Below are positions 8,340 to 15,959 of a stretch of DNA of 64,000 bases, piece after piece. Position 1 is the stretch's first letter; each line of letters opens with the position of its first letter. The translations under genes and the position numbers were made by a program. Source of the DNA: CAZTHM01 sp041946825 (GTDB lineage: Bacteria > Acidobacteriota > Terriglobia > UBA7540); contig JBHGBD010000002.1 of assembly GCA_041946825.1 (NCBI GenBank), positions 1 to 64,000 of the forward strand, given 5' to 3'. A model generated the notes under the pieces. It worked only from the letters and a program-made list of their open reading frames with translations. It was not told the origin of the DNA and ran no database searches.

Positions 8340-8393
8340 AATGTCATCCTGAGCGAGGCCCGATGTTCTTTATCGGGGCGAAGCGAAGGATCT
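8340..8393. repeat. GTCATCCTGAG...GAAGGATCT repeat, copy 1
   Basis: Begins TGTCATCCTGAGCG and ends GCGAAGGATCT, with a central palindrome CCCGATG...TATCGGG. A second copy with the same central palindrome is at 24798-24846. The type is widespread in acidobacterial and other environmental genomes (general knowledge). It lies between the two toxin-antitoxin pairs. Confidence 0.7.
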
Positions 8394-8419
8394 TTTTCAT
8401 TTGGGTTTGACAGGTGACG

Positions 8420-8550
8420 CCCTCACCCGGCTCGCCGCGGCGAGCCACCCTCTCCCAGTGGGAGAGGGTAGGAAAAACGGAGTATTTGCCCTCGCCCTCT
8501 GGGAGAGGGTGGCCCGTCCCGCTCAGAGCGGGATCGGGACGGGTGGGGGG
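8420..8550. repeat. CCCTCACC...GGGAGAGGGT palindromic repeat, copy A
   Basis: About 130 bases framed by CCCTCACCC and GGGTGGGGG, with nested CCCTCTCCC/GGGAGAGGG hairpins and a terminal GTCCCGCTCAGAGCGGGAT hairpin. Copies at 11013-11152 and 18017-18123 share the plan. It lies downstream of the MazF gene. Confidence 0.75.
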
Positions 8551-8576
8551 CGGGCGCCAGACGGCCTGCCCCGGCG

Positions 8577-8918
8577 TCAAAGCCCCAAGAGGCTATTCAG
8601 CTTCTCCTTCACGTGGAGCCGCGCATCCGCTTCGAGCTTGCCGAGGTAGCGAGCCAGGCTCTTACAATGGATCGTGGCCAGTTTGTGGAGGCGGAGCGTG
8701 GAGGCGGTCTTGAGATGGGTCGAGCGGAACTCCGGCAAGGCGGGATCGAGCATCATGTCCGACGGCAAGAGCTGACCGGGAATCACGGAGGAGATGTAGG
8801 CGACCAAGACTTCCGGCACCGGTCCCACCGCGCCCGTCAGCAACAGAACCGGGCGGAGCTTCATGACTGGCGCGTCGCCAAAAGGAAATTGCGCCAGATA
8901 GATTTCACCGGGGACCAT
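8577..8918 (-). CDS. PemK/MazF-family toxin (mRNA interferase)
   Basis: 113 residues. The start MVPGEIYLAQFPFGD followed by KLRPVLLLT is the conserved N-terminus of MazF/PemK barrels; RSTHLKTASTLRLHKLATI is the conserved C-terminal strand-helix region. The family cleaves mRNA at short motifs. The gene overlaps the upstream small gene by 14 bases, the usual antitoxin-toxin arrangement. Confidence 0.85.
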   Translation of the reverse strand: MVPGEIYLAQFPFGDAPVMKLRPVLLLTGAVGPVPEVLVAYISSVIPGQLLPSDMMLDPALPEFRSTHLKTASTLRLHKLATIHCKSLARYLGKLEADARLHVKEKLNSLLGL

Positions 8919-9138
8919 TTACAGGCAGTCCGTCCTCGAGGGTGTAGATGTCCTGCTGAGGATCACTGAGGTCTTCCGCCCATTCCGCCGCCAGACCGCG
9001 TGGCCAGGCGGCGCCGGCATCGTCTTCTTCCGGGACGTAGACCACGACACGCACCGAACCCGCCGGCACACTTTCCGGCACCTCGGCTCGCAAGCGGTGC
9101 TGGTCGTCAACGTTTCCCAACAGCTCAATCGCCTTCAT
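8905..9138 (-). CDS. Probable antitoxin partner of the MazF-type toxin
   Basis: 77 residues, acidic, with a short beta-rich N-terminal part (VDDQHRLRAEVPESVPAGSV) and an acidic tail. This resembles small acidobacterial and cyanobacterial proteins encoded just before MazF- or PIN-type toxins. Overlap of 14 bases with the toxin and a good ribosome site (GAGGAG) support translational coupling. The assignment rests mainly on position. Confidence 0.68.
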   Translation of the reverse strand: MKAIELLGNVDDQHRLRAEVPESVPAGSVRVVVYVPEEDDAGAAWPRGLAAEWAEDLSDPQQDIYTLEDGLPVNGPR

Positions 9139-9323
9139 CGCTCCTCACTTGGCCAAGTATACGCCCCGGGTGCCACGCGGGCAACTCCCACCAAACGTTC
9201 TCAGGGCCACTGCGTGTGGCGCGGATCTTCGCGTCTCAGGTCCGCGGTTCATCTCGGAGCAAACCCGCAGACATCAGAAGTGGAGGTGTGCGCTATACTG
9301 CTGGCGGGACTCACGGAGCAGGA

Positions 9324-11009
9324 ATGAAACAAGAAATCCACGACGCCCTCATCGTCGGCTCGGGGGCGAGCGGCGGCTGGGTAGCAAAAGAACTCTGCGA
9401 GCGCGGGCTGCGCGTGCTGATGCTCGAAGCGGGGCCGCCGCGCCTTCCCACGCGCGACTTCACCGAGCATGTCTGGCCGTATCAGCTCAAGTTCCGCGGC
9501 TTCGGCGACACGCGCGCCCTGCTCACGCATCAGCCCATCCAGCGCCTCTGCTACGCCTGCGACGAATACAGCCACCAGTTTTTCGTCAACGACCACGAGC
9601 ATCCCTACACGTTCCCCATCGACAAACCGTTCATGTGGATTCGCGGGCGCCAGGTGGGCGGCAAGACTTTCTGCTGGGCGCGCGAGTCGTACCGCTTCAG
9701 CGACTACGAATTCAAGGCCGCCAGCCGCGACGGCTACGGCGAAGACTGGCCCATCAGTTACCAGGAACTCGAGCCGTATTACGACCGCGTCGAGAGCTTT
9801 ATCGGCGTCAGCGGCTCGCATGAGAACCTCGAACAGTTCCCCGACGGCAAATTCCTGCCGCCCATGAGACTTTCCTGCGGCGGGATGCTCGCCAAGAAAG
9901 TTATCGAAGAAGAATTCGGCTGGCGCGTGATGCCCGACCGCGTCGCCAACCTGACGGTCGAGCACAACGGCCGCCCGGCGTGCCATTATTGCGGCACGTG
10001 CCAGCGCGGCTGCCACACGGCGTCTTACTTCAACAGCCCTTCGGTGACGCTGCCCGCCGCGGCGCGCACGGGCAAATTCACTCTGGTCAGTGACGCGATC
10101 GTCAGCCACCTCGTGATGGACAAAGATGGCAGAGCGCGGGGTGTGGCCTATATCGACCGCCACACGCGCGCGGCGCGCGAGGCGTTCGCCAAGGTCGTGG
10201 TGCTCGCCGCCTCGACGCTCGAATCGACGCGCATCCTGCTGAACTCGACATCGCCGCGCTTTCCCAACGGCGTGGGAAATTCGCAAGGCGTGCTGGGCCA
10301 CTATCTGATGGACCACTTTACGCTCGAGGGCGCGGGCGGGCTGATGCCCACGCTCACGTCATCCCAGCGCGAACCCGAAGGAAGGCCGTGCGGATTCCTG
10401 ATCGCCAAATACGCGAACGTCGGCGCCAACGTAAACAGAAGTTTTCTGCGGGGCTATCGCATGGACGGCGACGGCAGCCAGTCGATGTATGAGCACGCTT
10501 TCGAAATTCCGGGCTTCGGCGCGGAACTGCGGCGCAAAGTGCGCGAAGAGATTCCCACTTACTTCGGCATGATGGCGCAGGGCGAGTGCCTGCCGCGCTA
10601 CGACAATTTCGTCGAACTCGACAAGGAGAAAAAAGACGCGTGGGGAATTCCCGCGCTCCACATCAACGCCAGTTACGGCGAAAACGAGCGCGCCATGGCC
10701 AAGTTCATGCGCGAGGATCTGATGAACATTATGGAGGCGATGAAGATTCCCCATCCCCGCCCGCCGCGCGAAGGGGTCAGCCTGTTCGGCAAGAATATTC
10801 ACGAGTGCGGCACGGCGCGCATGGGCACGGATCCGAAGAAAAGCGTGTTAAACAAGTTTAACCGAGTCCACGACGTGAAAAATATATTCGTCACCGACGG
10901 CGCGTGCTTTACAACACAAGGCCCGTACGAGCCGACGCTGACCATCATGGCGATTTCCGCGCGCGCGGGAGAATACATCGCGCAGGAGTTTCGGAAGGGA
11001 AATCTGTAG
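9324..11009 (+). CDS. GMC-family FAD-dependent dehydrogenase, catalytic subunit of a gluconate/glucose dehydrogenase-like complex
   Basis: 561 residues from the ATG at 9324; upstream in-frame sequence lacks family similarity. N-terminal GSGASGG (residues 12-18) with an acidic residue at the end of strand 2 (MLEAGP) is the FAD-binding Rossmann motif. The C-terminal HECGTARMG (His about 493) and a closing TDGACFTTQGPYEPTLT segment are GMC signatures. A Cys cluster, CHYCGTCQRGC (Cys220, 223, 226, 230), recalls the iron-sulfur cluster of bacterial FAD-glucose dehydrogenase complexes. The next gene encodes the matching small subunit (gluconate 2-dehydrogenase subunit 3). No cytochrome subunit is nearby. 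Likely oxidises a sugar or sugar acid in the periplasm after export with its partner. No signal peptide of its own. Confidence 0.9.
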   Translation: MKQEIHDALIVGSGASGGWVAKELCERGLRVLMLEAGPPRLPTRDFTEHVWPYQLKFRGFGDTRALLTHQPIQRLCYACDEYSHQFFVNDHEHPYTFPIDKPFMWIRGRQVGGKTFCWARESYRFSDYEFKAASRDGYGEDWPISYQELEPYYDRVESFIGVSGSHENLEQFPDGKFLPPMRLSCGGMLAKKVIEEEFGWRVMPDRVANLTVEHNGRPACHYCGTCQRGCHTASYFNSPSVTLPAAARTGKFTLVSDAIVSHLVMDKDGRARGVAYIDRHTRAAREAFAKVVVLAASTLESTRILLNSTSPRFPNGVGNSQGVLGHYLMDHFTLEGAGGLMPTLTSSQREPEGRPCGFLIAKYANVGANVNRSFLRGYRMDGDGSQSMYEHAFEIPGFGAELRRKVREEIPTYFGMMAQGECLPRYDNFVELDKEKKDAWGIPALHINASYGENERAMAKFMREDLMNIMEAMKIPHPRPPREGVSLFGKNIHECGTARMGTDPKKSVLNKFNRVHDVKNIFVTDGACFTTQGPYEPTLTIMAISARAGEYIAQEFRKGNL

Positions 11010-11012
11010 GTG

Positions 11013-11152
11013 CCCCTCACCCACCCCGATAAAACGCATCGGGGTCCCCCCTCTCCCCGAGGGAGAGGGTCGGAAAAAGCACAGGCCTTGCCCTCTCCCG
11101 CCGGGAGAGGGTGTGCCGTCCCGCTCAGAGCGGGATCGGGGCGGGTGAGGGA
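11013..11152. repeat. CCCTCACC...GGGAGAGGGT palindromic repeat, copy B
   Basis: Framed by CCCCTCACC and GGGTGAGGG, with the same nested CTCTCCC/GGGAGAG hairpins and GTCCCGCTCAGAGCGGGAT hairpin as copy A. It lies between the two subunit genes of one enzyme complex, so it is probably transcribed within the operon and could tune the expression ratio. Confidence 0.75.
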
Positions 11153-11172
11153 TGAACGCTCAGGGAGAGACG

Positions 11173-11955
11173 ATGGACGACGCGAATCATGGCACGACCC
11201 GCCGCCAGTGGTTGCTGCGCCTGGGGCGCGGCGTGGTGCTCACGGGCTTCAGCGGCGTCGCAGGCGAGTTGGCGGCGGACACACTCGCTTCGCAGCAGGC
11301 CGCGCTGCCGCCCGGACTGTATCTGCCCAGCAACGATCACCTGACCCACGCGCTGACGAGCGACGAGCGGTTCCGCTCCGTTCCACCCGGAAGCGAGACG
11401 GATTACGTCCGGCCGCGCACCGGGCCGTTTGTGCCGCAATTCTTTTCCGCTGAGCAGTTCCCTATCGTGCGGCGCTTGGTCGAATTGTTTCTGGGGGATA
11501 GTCCGCAAGGCGCGAGTACCGTGGACGAAGTCGCCGAGTGGATTGACCTGATCGTCTTCAACGCGGAGCCGGTGTGCGAAGCAGTTCGGAGGCTATCGCC
11601 CGAGCATCGCGCCGTCGCCGACCACTATCACGGCCCCGAGGCGATGCGGCGGCTCGAAACTTCCGACCCGCAGAAAGTCTGGCGCGAGGGCCTGGAATGG
11701 CTGGCCGCGGAATCGCAACGGCGTTTCGGAATGCTGTTTCTAACCCTGACGCAGGACGAACAACTCGACCTGCTGAGGACCATCAGCGATGGGCGCGCGG
11801 ACATGGCCTCCGAGGACGCCGGGGCCAGGCTCTTCGAGTTGCTGAAGAGCCAGACGCTCGACGGCTTCTACACCTCGCGCGCGGGGGTTGACGAGCTCGA
11901 CTACCAGGGCAACACCTACCACGCCGAATGTCCCGGGTGCGCGATCCGCCGCTGA
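11173..11955 (+). CDS. Gluconate 2-dehydrogenase subunit 3-family protein with Tat signal
   Basis: 260 residues from the ATG at 11173, chosen for its ribosome site GGGAG; an ATG 21 bases earlier lies in the repeat. N-terminal TTRRQWLLRLGRGVVLTGF is a twin-arginine type signal. The body matches the small (gamma) subunit family, with FFSAEQFPIVRRLVELFLG and the C-terminal DGFYTSRAGVDELDYQGN. In the family this subunit carries the Tat signal and brings the catalytic GMC subunit across the membrane. The pairing with 9324-11009 supports a periplasmic sugar dehydrogenase. Confidence 0.85.
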   Translation: MDDANHGTTRRQWLLRLGRGVVLTGFSGVAGELAADTLASQQAALPPGLYLPSNDHLTHALTSDERFRSVPPGSETDYVRPRTGPFVPQFFSAEQFPIVRRLVELFLGDSPQGASTVDEVAEWIDLIVFNAEPVCEAVRRLSPEHRAVADHYHGPEAMRRLETSDPQKVWREGLEWLAAESQRRFGMLFLTLTQDEQLDLLRTISDGRADMASEDAGARLFELLKSQTLDGFYTSRAGVDELDYQGNTYHAECPGCAIRR

Positions 11956-12003
11956 GACGCACTTACCACCCTTTTTCTGAAGCGTCTAATCTCCGGGAAC
12001 CCA

Positions 12004-12849
12004 ATGATGACTCGTCGACGCCTTTTGCTGGCCGCGCTCCTTCTGCCGCGGCGAGGGATGGCCAATCGTCCCGATCATCGCGGGACGGTCCGTCTCCCCG
12101 GCGGGACATTTCGCATGGGTTCGGATGCGGGACAGTTGCTGAAGCTGTTTCCCGATGCCGGCGCGGGGATGAGAGAAATGCTGCGCGCCGAGACGCCCGC
12201 CCATGATGTAACGATCCCTCCTTTCTGGATCGGCCGCTGTGAAGTGACGAATGCCCAGTTCCACCGCTTCACGCGGGCGCGGCCGGAGTGGAGCAAGGAG
12301 CGGGTGGGCGGTGATTACCTTCGCCACTGGCGGGGCGGCCTGCCGCCGGCGGGCGAGGGGGATTTCCCGGTGGTTTTTGTGACCTGGCAGGCGGCTCTAG
12401 CCTACGCCACGTGGGAGGGCGGGCGCCTGCCCACCGAGGCGGAATGGGAGTTCGCGGCGCGCGGCGGGCGGGCGACGGCGCAGTACCCCTGGGGGGATCA
12501 GGACGCCAGTCCCGCTCTGGCCAACTACGGAGCCTCCGGATTGGGCCATCCCGCGCGCGTGGGTAGCTACCCTCCCAACCCCTACGGCCTCTATGATTTG
12601 GCGGGCAACGTCTGGGAATTCTGCCTGGACGCCTGGCAGGGCACCTACCCTTCCGGCGCGCAGCGCCAGACGGAACCCGCCCTGCTCCGCGCCCGCGAGG
12701 CTAGGGCGGAACGCCGGGTCATCCGCGGCGGGAGCTTTGACGGGGGGCCCTTCAACCTGCGCGTCACGGCGCGCGACAGCCACCCCGCCGAGCATCCCGT
12801 CGCCTTTGTGGGATTTCGCTGCGCGGCCAGCGCCTGGCGCCGGGCCTGA
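12004..12849 (+). CDS. Formylglycine-generating enzyme-fold protein (SUMF1 domain) without the catalytic Cys pair
   Basis: 281 residues. A signal peptide (MTRRRLLLAALLLPRRG) suggests export. Domain motifs: GGTFRMGSD near the N-terminus, PFWIGRCEVTNAQFHRF, PVVFVTWQAALAYATWEGG, RLPTEAEWEFAARGG, YGLYDLAGNVWEFCLD and RVIRGGSFDG at the C-terminus. The active sulfatase-modifying enzymes have two Cys after RGGS; here that region (GGPFNLRVTARDSH) has none. So it is probably a SUMF1-like protein with another role, such as ligand binding, and not a true sulfatase activator. No sulfatase gene is nearby. It follows the dehydrogenase genes on the same strand by 48 bases. Confidence 0.8.
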   Translation: MMTRRRLLLAALLLPRRGMANRPDHRGTVRLPGGTFRMGSDAGQLLKLFPDAGAGMREMLRAETPAHDVTIPPFWIGRCEVTNAQFHRFTRARPEWSKERVGGDYLRHWRGGLPPAGEGDFPVVFVTWQAALAYATWEGGRLPTEAEWEFAARGGRATAQYPWGDQDASPALANYGASGLGHPARVGSYPPNPYGLYDLAGNVWEFCLDAWQGTYPSGAQRQTEPALLRAREARAERRVIRGGSFDGGPFNLRVTARDSHPAEHPVAFVGFRCAASAWRRA

Positions 12850-13071
12850 GGCGGGGCGCCTCCTCCGCCGGCGGCGTCGCCTGATCCCTGACTAGCCAAG
12901 AGCCATTGTCATAATGTTTTACGGGGCTAGCCTAATGGGTCGTGCAACTTCCCTCCCCTCAAACCCTCAGAAACGCGGCTATTTTCCAGTTGACGGGGGC
13001 GCACGCGGCCATTAGATTTTAGCCGCGCATCCGCAGAATTTTGCGGCCACTTACGGCGCCCGGGGGTTGGT

Positions 13072-13104
13072 AGCCACGGTCCCGCTGGGAGCGGGACCGT
13101 GGCT
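13072..13104. repeat. Perfect 15-bp hairpin upstream of the sugar isomerase gene
   Basis: AGCCACGGTCCCGCT and its exact reverse complement flank a 3-base loop. There is no T-tract, so it is not a classical terminator. The rest of the gap 12850-13144 shows no gene. Confidence 0.7.
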
Positions 13105-13144
13105 GCCTGTTCTGCAACCGGACCCCGTTCACGAGGAGAATCTC

Positions 13145-14104
13145 ATGAGAGTCGGACTGTTCACCGCCCTGTTCGCCAAGCTCAGCCTGGACGAGGTCAT
13201 CAAGAAGATCAAGCCGCTCGGCATCCGCACGGTCGAGCTGGGCACCGGCAACTACCCCGGCGACCCGCATCTGAAGCTCGACTGGCTGGGCACGCCGTCC
13301 AGGATCAAAGAGTTCAAGCAGCGGCTCGACGACCAGGGCGTCGCGATCAGCGCGCTGAGCTGCCACGGCAATTGCCTCCACCCGAGCAAAAAAATCGCCG
13401 AGGGCAACGCCGAAGTCAACCGCAAAACGATCCTGCTGGCGGAAAAACTCGGCGTCCGCACGGTGATCGATTTCTCCGGGTGCCCGGGCGACTCGGAAGA
13501 CGCGAAGTACCCCAACTGGGTCACCGCGCCCTGGCCGCCCGACTTCCTCGACGTCCTGAAGTGGCAGTGGGAAAAGAAGGTCATTCCCTACTGGAAGAAG
13601 CGCGCCAAGTTCGCCGAGGACCACGGGGTGCGCATCGCCATCGAAATGCATCCCAACTTCGTCGTTTACAATCCCGAGACGATGCTGCGGCTGCGCGCCG
13701 AGGCGGGCGCGGCGATTGGATGCAATTTCGATCCCAGCCACATGTTCTGGCAGGGGATCGACCCCTGCCTGGCGATCCGCGCCCTGGGCGAAGCCGTCTT
13801 CCATGTCCACGCCAAGGACACGCGCCTGTATGGCGTCAACATCGGCGTAAACGGCGTGCTCGACACCAAGCCTTACAGCCAGGAGAAAAGCCGCTCGTGG
13901 ATTTTCCGCACTGTGGGCTACGGGCACGACGCCGATTTCTGGTGCGACATGGTCTCGACCTTGCAGATGGTGGGCTATGACGATGTCCTCTCCATCGAAC
14001 ACGAGGACAGTCTGATGTCCATCGACGAGGGCCTGTCGAAAGCCGCGGGCTTCCTGAACCAGCTCGTCATCAAGGAGAAATTGCAGGAAATGTGGTGGGC
14101 GTGA
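13145..14104 (+). CDS. Sugar phosphate isomerase/epimerase-like TIM-barrel protein
   Basis: 319 residues from the ATG at 13145 (ribosome site GAGGAG). Starts RVGLFTALFAKLSLDEVI, then GIRTVELGTGNYPGDPHLKL, SALSCHGNCLHPSK, IAIEMHPNFVVYNPETMLRL, IGCNFDPSHMFWQGIDP, FHVHAKDTRLY and VLSIEHEDSLMS. Glu, Asp and His residues of the metal site of the xylose-isomerase-like TIM-barrel family (AP endonuclease family 2) are all seen. It probably isomerises or epimerises a ketose or inositol-type substrate together with the oxidoreductase at 14797 and the xylulokinase at 16418; the exact reaction is not known. Confidence 0.88.
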   Translation: MRVGLFTALFAKLSLDEVIKKIKPLGIRTVELGTGNYPGDPHLKLDWLGTPSRIKEFKQRLDDQGVAISALSCHGNCLHPSKKIAEGNAEVNRKTILLAEKLGVRTVIDFSGCPGDSEDAKYPNWVTAPWPPDFLDVLKWQWEKKVIPYWKKRAKFAEDHGVRIAIEMHPNFVVYNPETMLRLRAEAGAAIGCNFDPSHMFWQGIDPCLAIRALGEAVFHVHAKDTRLYGVNIGVNGVLDTKPYSQEKSRSWIFRTVGYGHDADFWCDMVSTLQMVGYDDVLSIEHEDSLMSIDEGLSKAAGFLNQLVIKEKLQEMWWA

Positions 14105-14112
14105 GAAGAGCA

Positions 14113-14770
14113 GTGACGAGTGACAAGTGACGAGTGACGAGCCGGAAGATCCAGCGGCGAGTGGCTAGTGGTGAGTGACAAGCGACGAGTGACAAGCGAC
14201 GAGCGACAAGTAGCTTCTGACGCCGGGAATGAAGTGATGAATGGCAGAGACGAAACCGCGACCACCAAACCTGCCAGTTACAAGGACCTGCTCGTCTGGC
14301 AGAAAGGAATGAAGCTGGTCAAAGAAATCTACAGAGTCACGCGCGCGTTCCCAGCCGATGAGCGATTCGGTTTGGTTTCGCAAATGCGCCGGGCCGCCGT
14401 TTCGATACCCTCCAACATCTCCGAAGGGCAGGCGCGTCGAAGCACCACCGAGTTCATTCAGTTCATTTCGCAGGCCGAGGGCTCCGTAGCCGAGTTGGAC
14501 ACGCAACTCATCCTCGCCGTTGAATTGGGATGCTGCCCGGTGGGCGACGCCGCCCCCGCGATGGAACTGATCTCGGAACTAAAGAAGATGCTGAACGGTT
14601 TGCGGAGAAGTCTCTCGAAGGCAGCCTAGGAACAGATGAAGCCAATCATGCCGCCTCGCTTTCTCGCCTCGGTGCAATTAACTGCCGTCTCCGAAGAATT
14701 CGTTTCGCTTGATTCCCCATTCGCATGCGGTTATTCCGCGCTCGTCACACGTCACTCGTCACTTGTCACT
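14113..14770. mobile_element. Putative heptamer-bounded cassette 1 carrying an S23/IVP gene
   Basis: Left arm: 7-nt units of the GTGACGA/GTGACAA/GCGACGA type at 14113-14140 and 14160-14215. Right arm: units of the CGTCACT/TGTCACT type at 14743-14770, the reverse complement of the left arm. Between them lies a single four-helix-bundle gene (14237-14629). The unit lies between two sugar genes with good ribosome sites of their own, so it looks like an insertion. No transposase is present; calling it mobile is an inference. Confidence 0.55.
14237..14629 (+). CDS. Four-helix bundle protein (S23 / 23S rRNA intervening-sequence protein family)
   Basis: 130 residues from the ATG at 14237; longer forms would start inside the heptamer array. 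Signature YKDLLVWQKGMKLVKEIYRV, then FGLVSQMRRAAVSIPSNISE and FIQFISQAEGSVAELDTQLILA: the aromatic DLxVWQ start and the RRAxxSIPxNIxEG motif define the family. Members form pentameric four-helix bundles with basic surfaces and are found in 23S rRNA intervening sequences, with relatives (Avd) in diversity-generating retroelements; the cellular role is unclear. No reverse transcriptase or rRNA is adjacent here. Confidence 0.9.
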   Translation: MNGRDETATTKPASYKDLLVWQKGMKLVKEIYRVTRAFPADERFGLVSQMRRAAVSIPSNISEGQARRSTTEFIQFISQAEGSVAELDTQLILAVELGCCPVGDAAPAMELISELKKMLNGLRRSLSKAA

Positions 14771-14796
14771 TCGCGATTGAAAGGAGGAGCTAAGTA

Positions 14797-15954
14797 ATGC
14801 CTGAACTCAACGTCGCACTGATCGGTCACCAATTCATGGGCAAGGCGCACTCGAACGCCTACCGCCAGGTGGGCAGATTCTTTGATACCAACCTCAAATT
14901 CCGCATGAAGGTTTTATGCGGCAAGGCGTGCACGGAAGAACTCGAAGCCACGGCGGCGAAATTCGGCTGGGAAGAATCCGACTGCGAGTGGGAGCGCGTC
15001 ATCGATCGCAAGGACATCGACGTCGTGGACATCTCGACGCCGGGTTATCTTCACCATCCGATGGTGATTCGCGCCGCCAAGAACGGCAAGCACATTATCT
15101 GCGAGAAGCCGCTCGCGAACACCCTGGCCGAAACCAAGGAGATGCTGCGCGCCGTCGAGAAGGCGGGCGTGAAGCACTACGTCAACTATAACTATCGTCG
15201 CGTGCCCGCCGTCGCTTACGCCAAGCGGCTGATCGAGGAAGGAAAGATCGGCGACGTGTACCATTACCACGGCGCGTATCTGCAGGACTGGATCATCGAC
15301 CCGCAATTCCCGCTGGTATGGCGGCTGGAAAAGAAGTGGGCGGGCTCGGGCGCGCTGGGTGATATCGGCGCGCACGCCACCGACCTCGCGCAATTCTTGA
15401 ACGCCGACGTCACGGAAGTCGTCGGGCAGATGACCACCTTCATCAAGGAGCGCCCGCTGCCCGCTTCCGCGAGCGGCGCGTGGGGCGCGAAAGGCAGCGG
15501 CGGCAAGGGCAAAGTCACCGTGGACGATGACTCGAATTTCCTGGCGCGCTTCAAGAACGGCAGCGTCGGCGTCTTCGAGAGCACGCGCTTCGCCGGCGGC
15601 CGGCGGAATTTCAATACGTGGCAGATCTACGGCAGCAAGGGCAGCCTGGCGTGGAACTTCGAGCGCATGAACGAGCTCGAGCTCTACGATCGCACCGAGC
15701 CCTCGGTGAACCAGGGATTCAAAACCATCCTCGCCACTGAGGCCGATCATCCCTACTCGGGCGCCTGGTGGCCGCCCGGACACATCGTTGGTTACGAGCA
15801 CACGTTTGTGCACGCGCTCTACGATTTCCTCGTCGCCATGGAAGAAGACCGCATGCCGGAACCGAGTTTTCGCGAGGGCGTGAAGGTCCAGGCCGTGTTG
15901 GATGCGGTGGAGAAGTCGGCGAAGTCGCGGAAGTGGGAGAAGGTTCGGGTCTAA
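14797..15954 (+). CDS. Gfo/Idh/MocA-family NAD(P)-dependent oxidoreductase
   Basis: 385 residues, strong ribosome site (AAGGAGGAG). N-terminal LNVALIGHQFMGKAHSNAY is the nucleotide-binding Rossmann motif of the family, and EKPLANTLAETKEML carries the conserved EKP lysine. A GALGDIGAHATDLAQFL segment (about residues 185-202) holds the Asp and His expected in the active site. C-terminal beta-sheet domain follows. Likely oxidises or reduces a sugar, inositol or glycoside next to the TIM-barrel isomerase and xylulokinase. The two neighbours are each separated from it by a heptamer-bounded S23 cassette. Confidence 0.9.
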   Translation: MPELNVALIGHQFMGKAHSNAYRQVGRFFDTNLKFRMKVLCGKACTEELEATAAKFGWEESDCEWERVIDRKDIDVVDISTPGYLHHPMVIRAAKNGKHIICEKPLANTLAETKEMLRAVEKAGVKHYVNYNYRRVPAVAYAKRLIEEGKIGDVYHYHGAYLQDWIIDPQFPLVWRLEKKWAGSGALGDIGAHATDLAQFLNADVTEVVGQMTTFIKERPLPASASGAWGAKGSGGKGKVTVDDDSNFLARFKNGSVGVFESTRFAGGRRNFNTWQIYGSKGSLAWNFERMNELELYDRTEPSVNQGFKTILATEADHPYSGAWWPPGHIVGYEHTFVHALYDFLVAMEEDRMPEPSFREGVKVQAVLDAVEKSAKSRKWEKVRV

Positions 15955-15959
15955 AGGAA

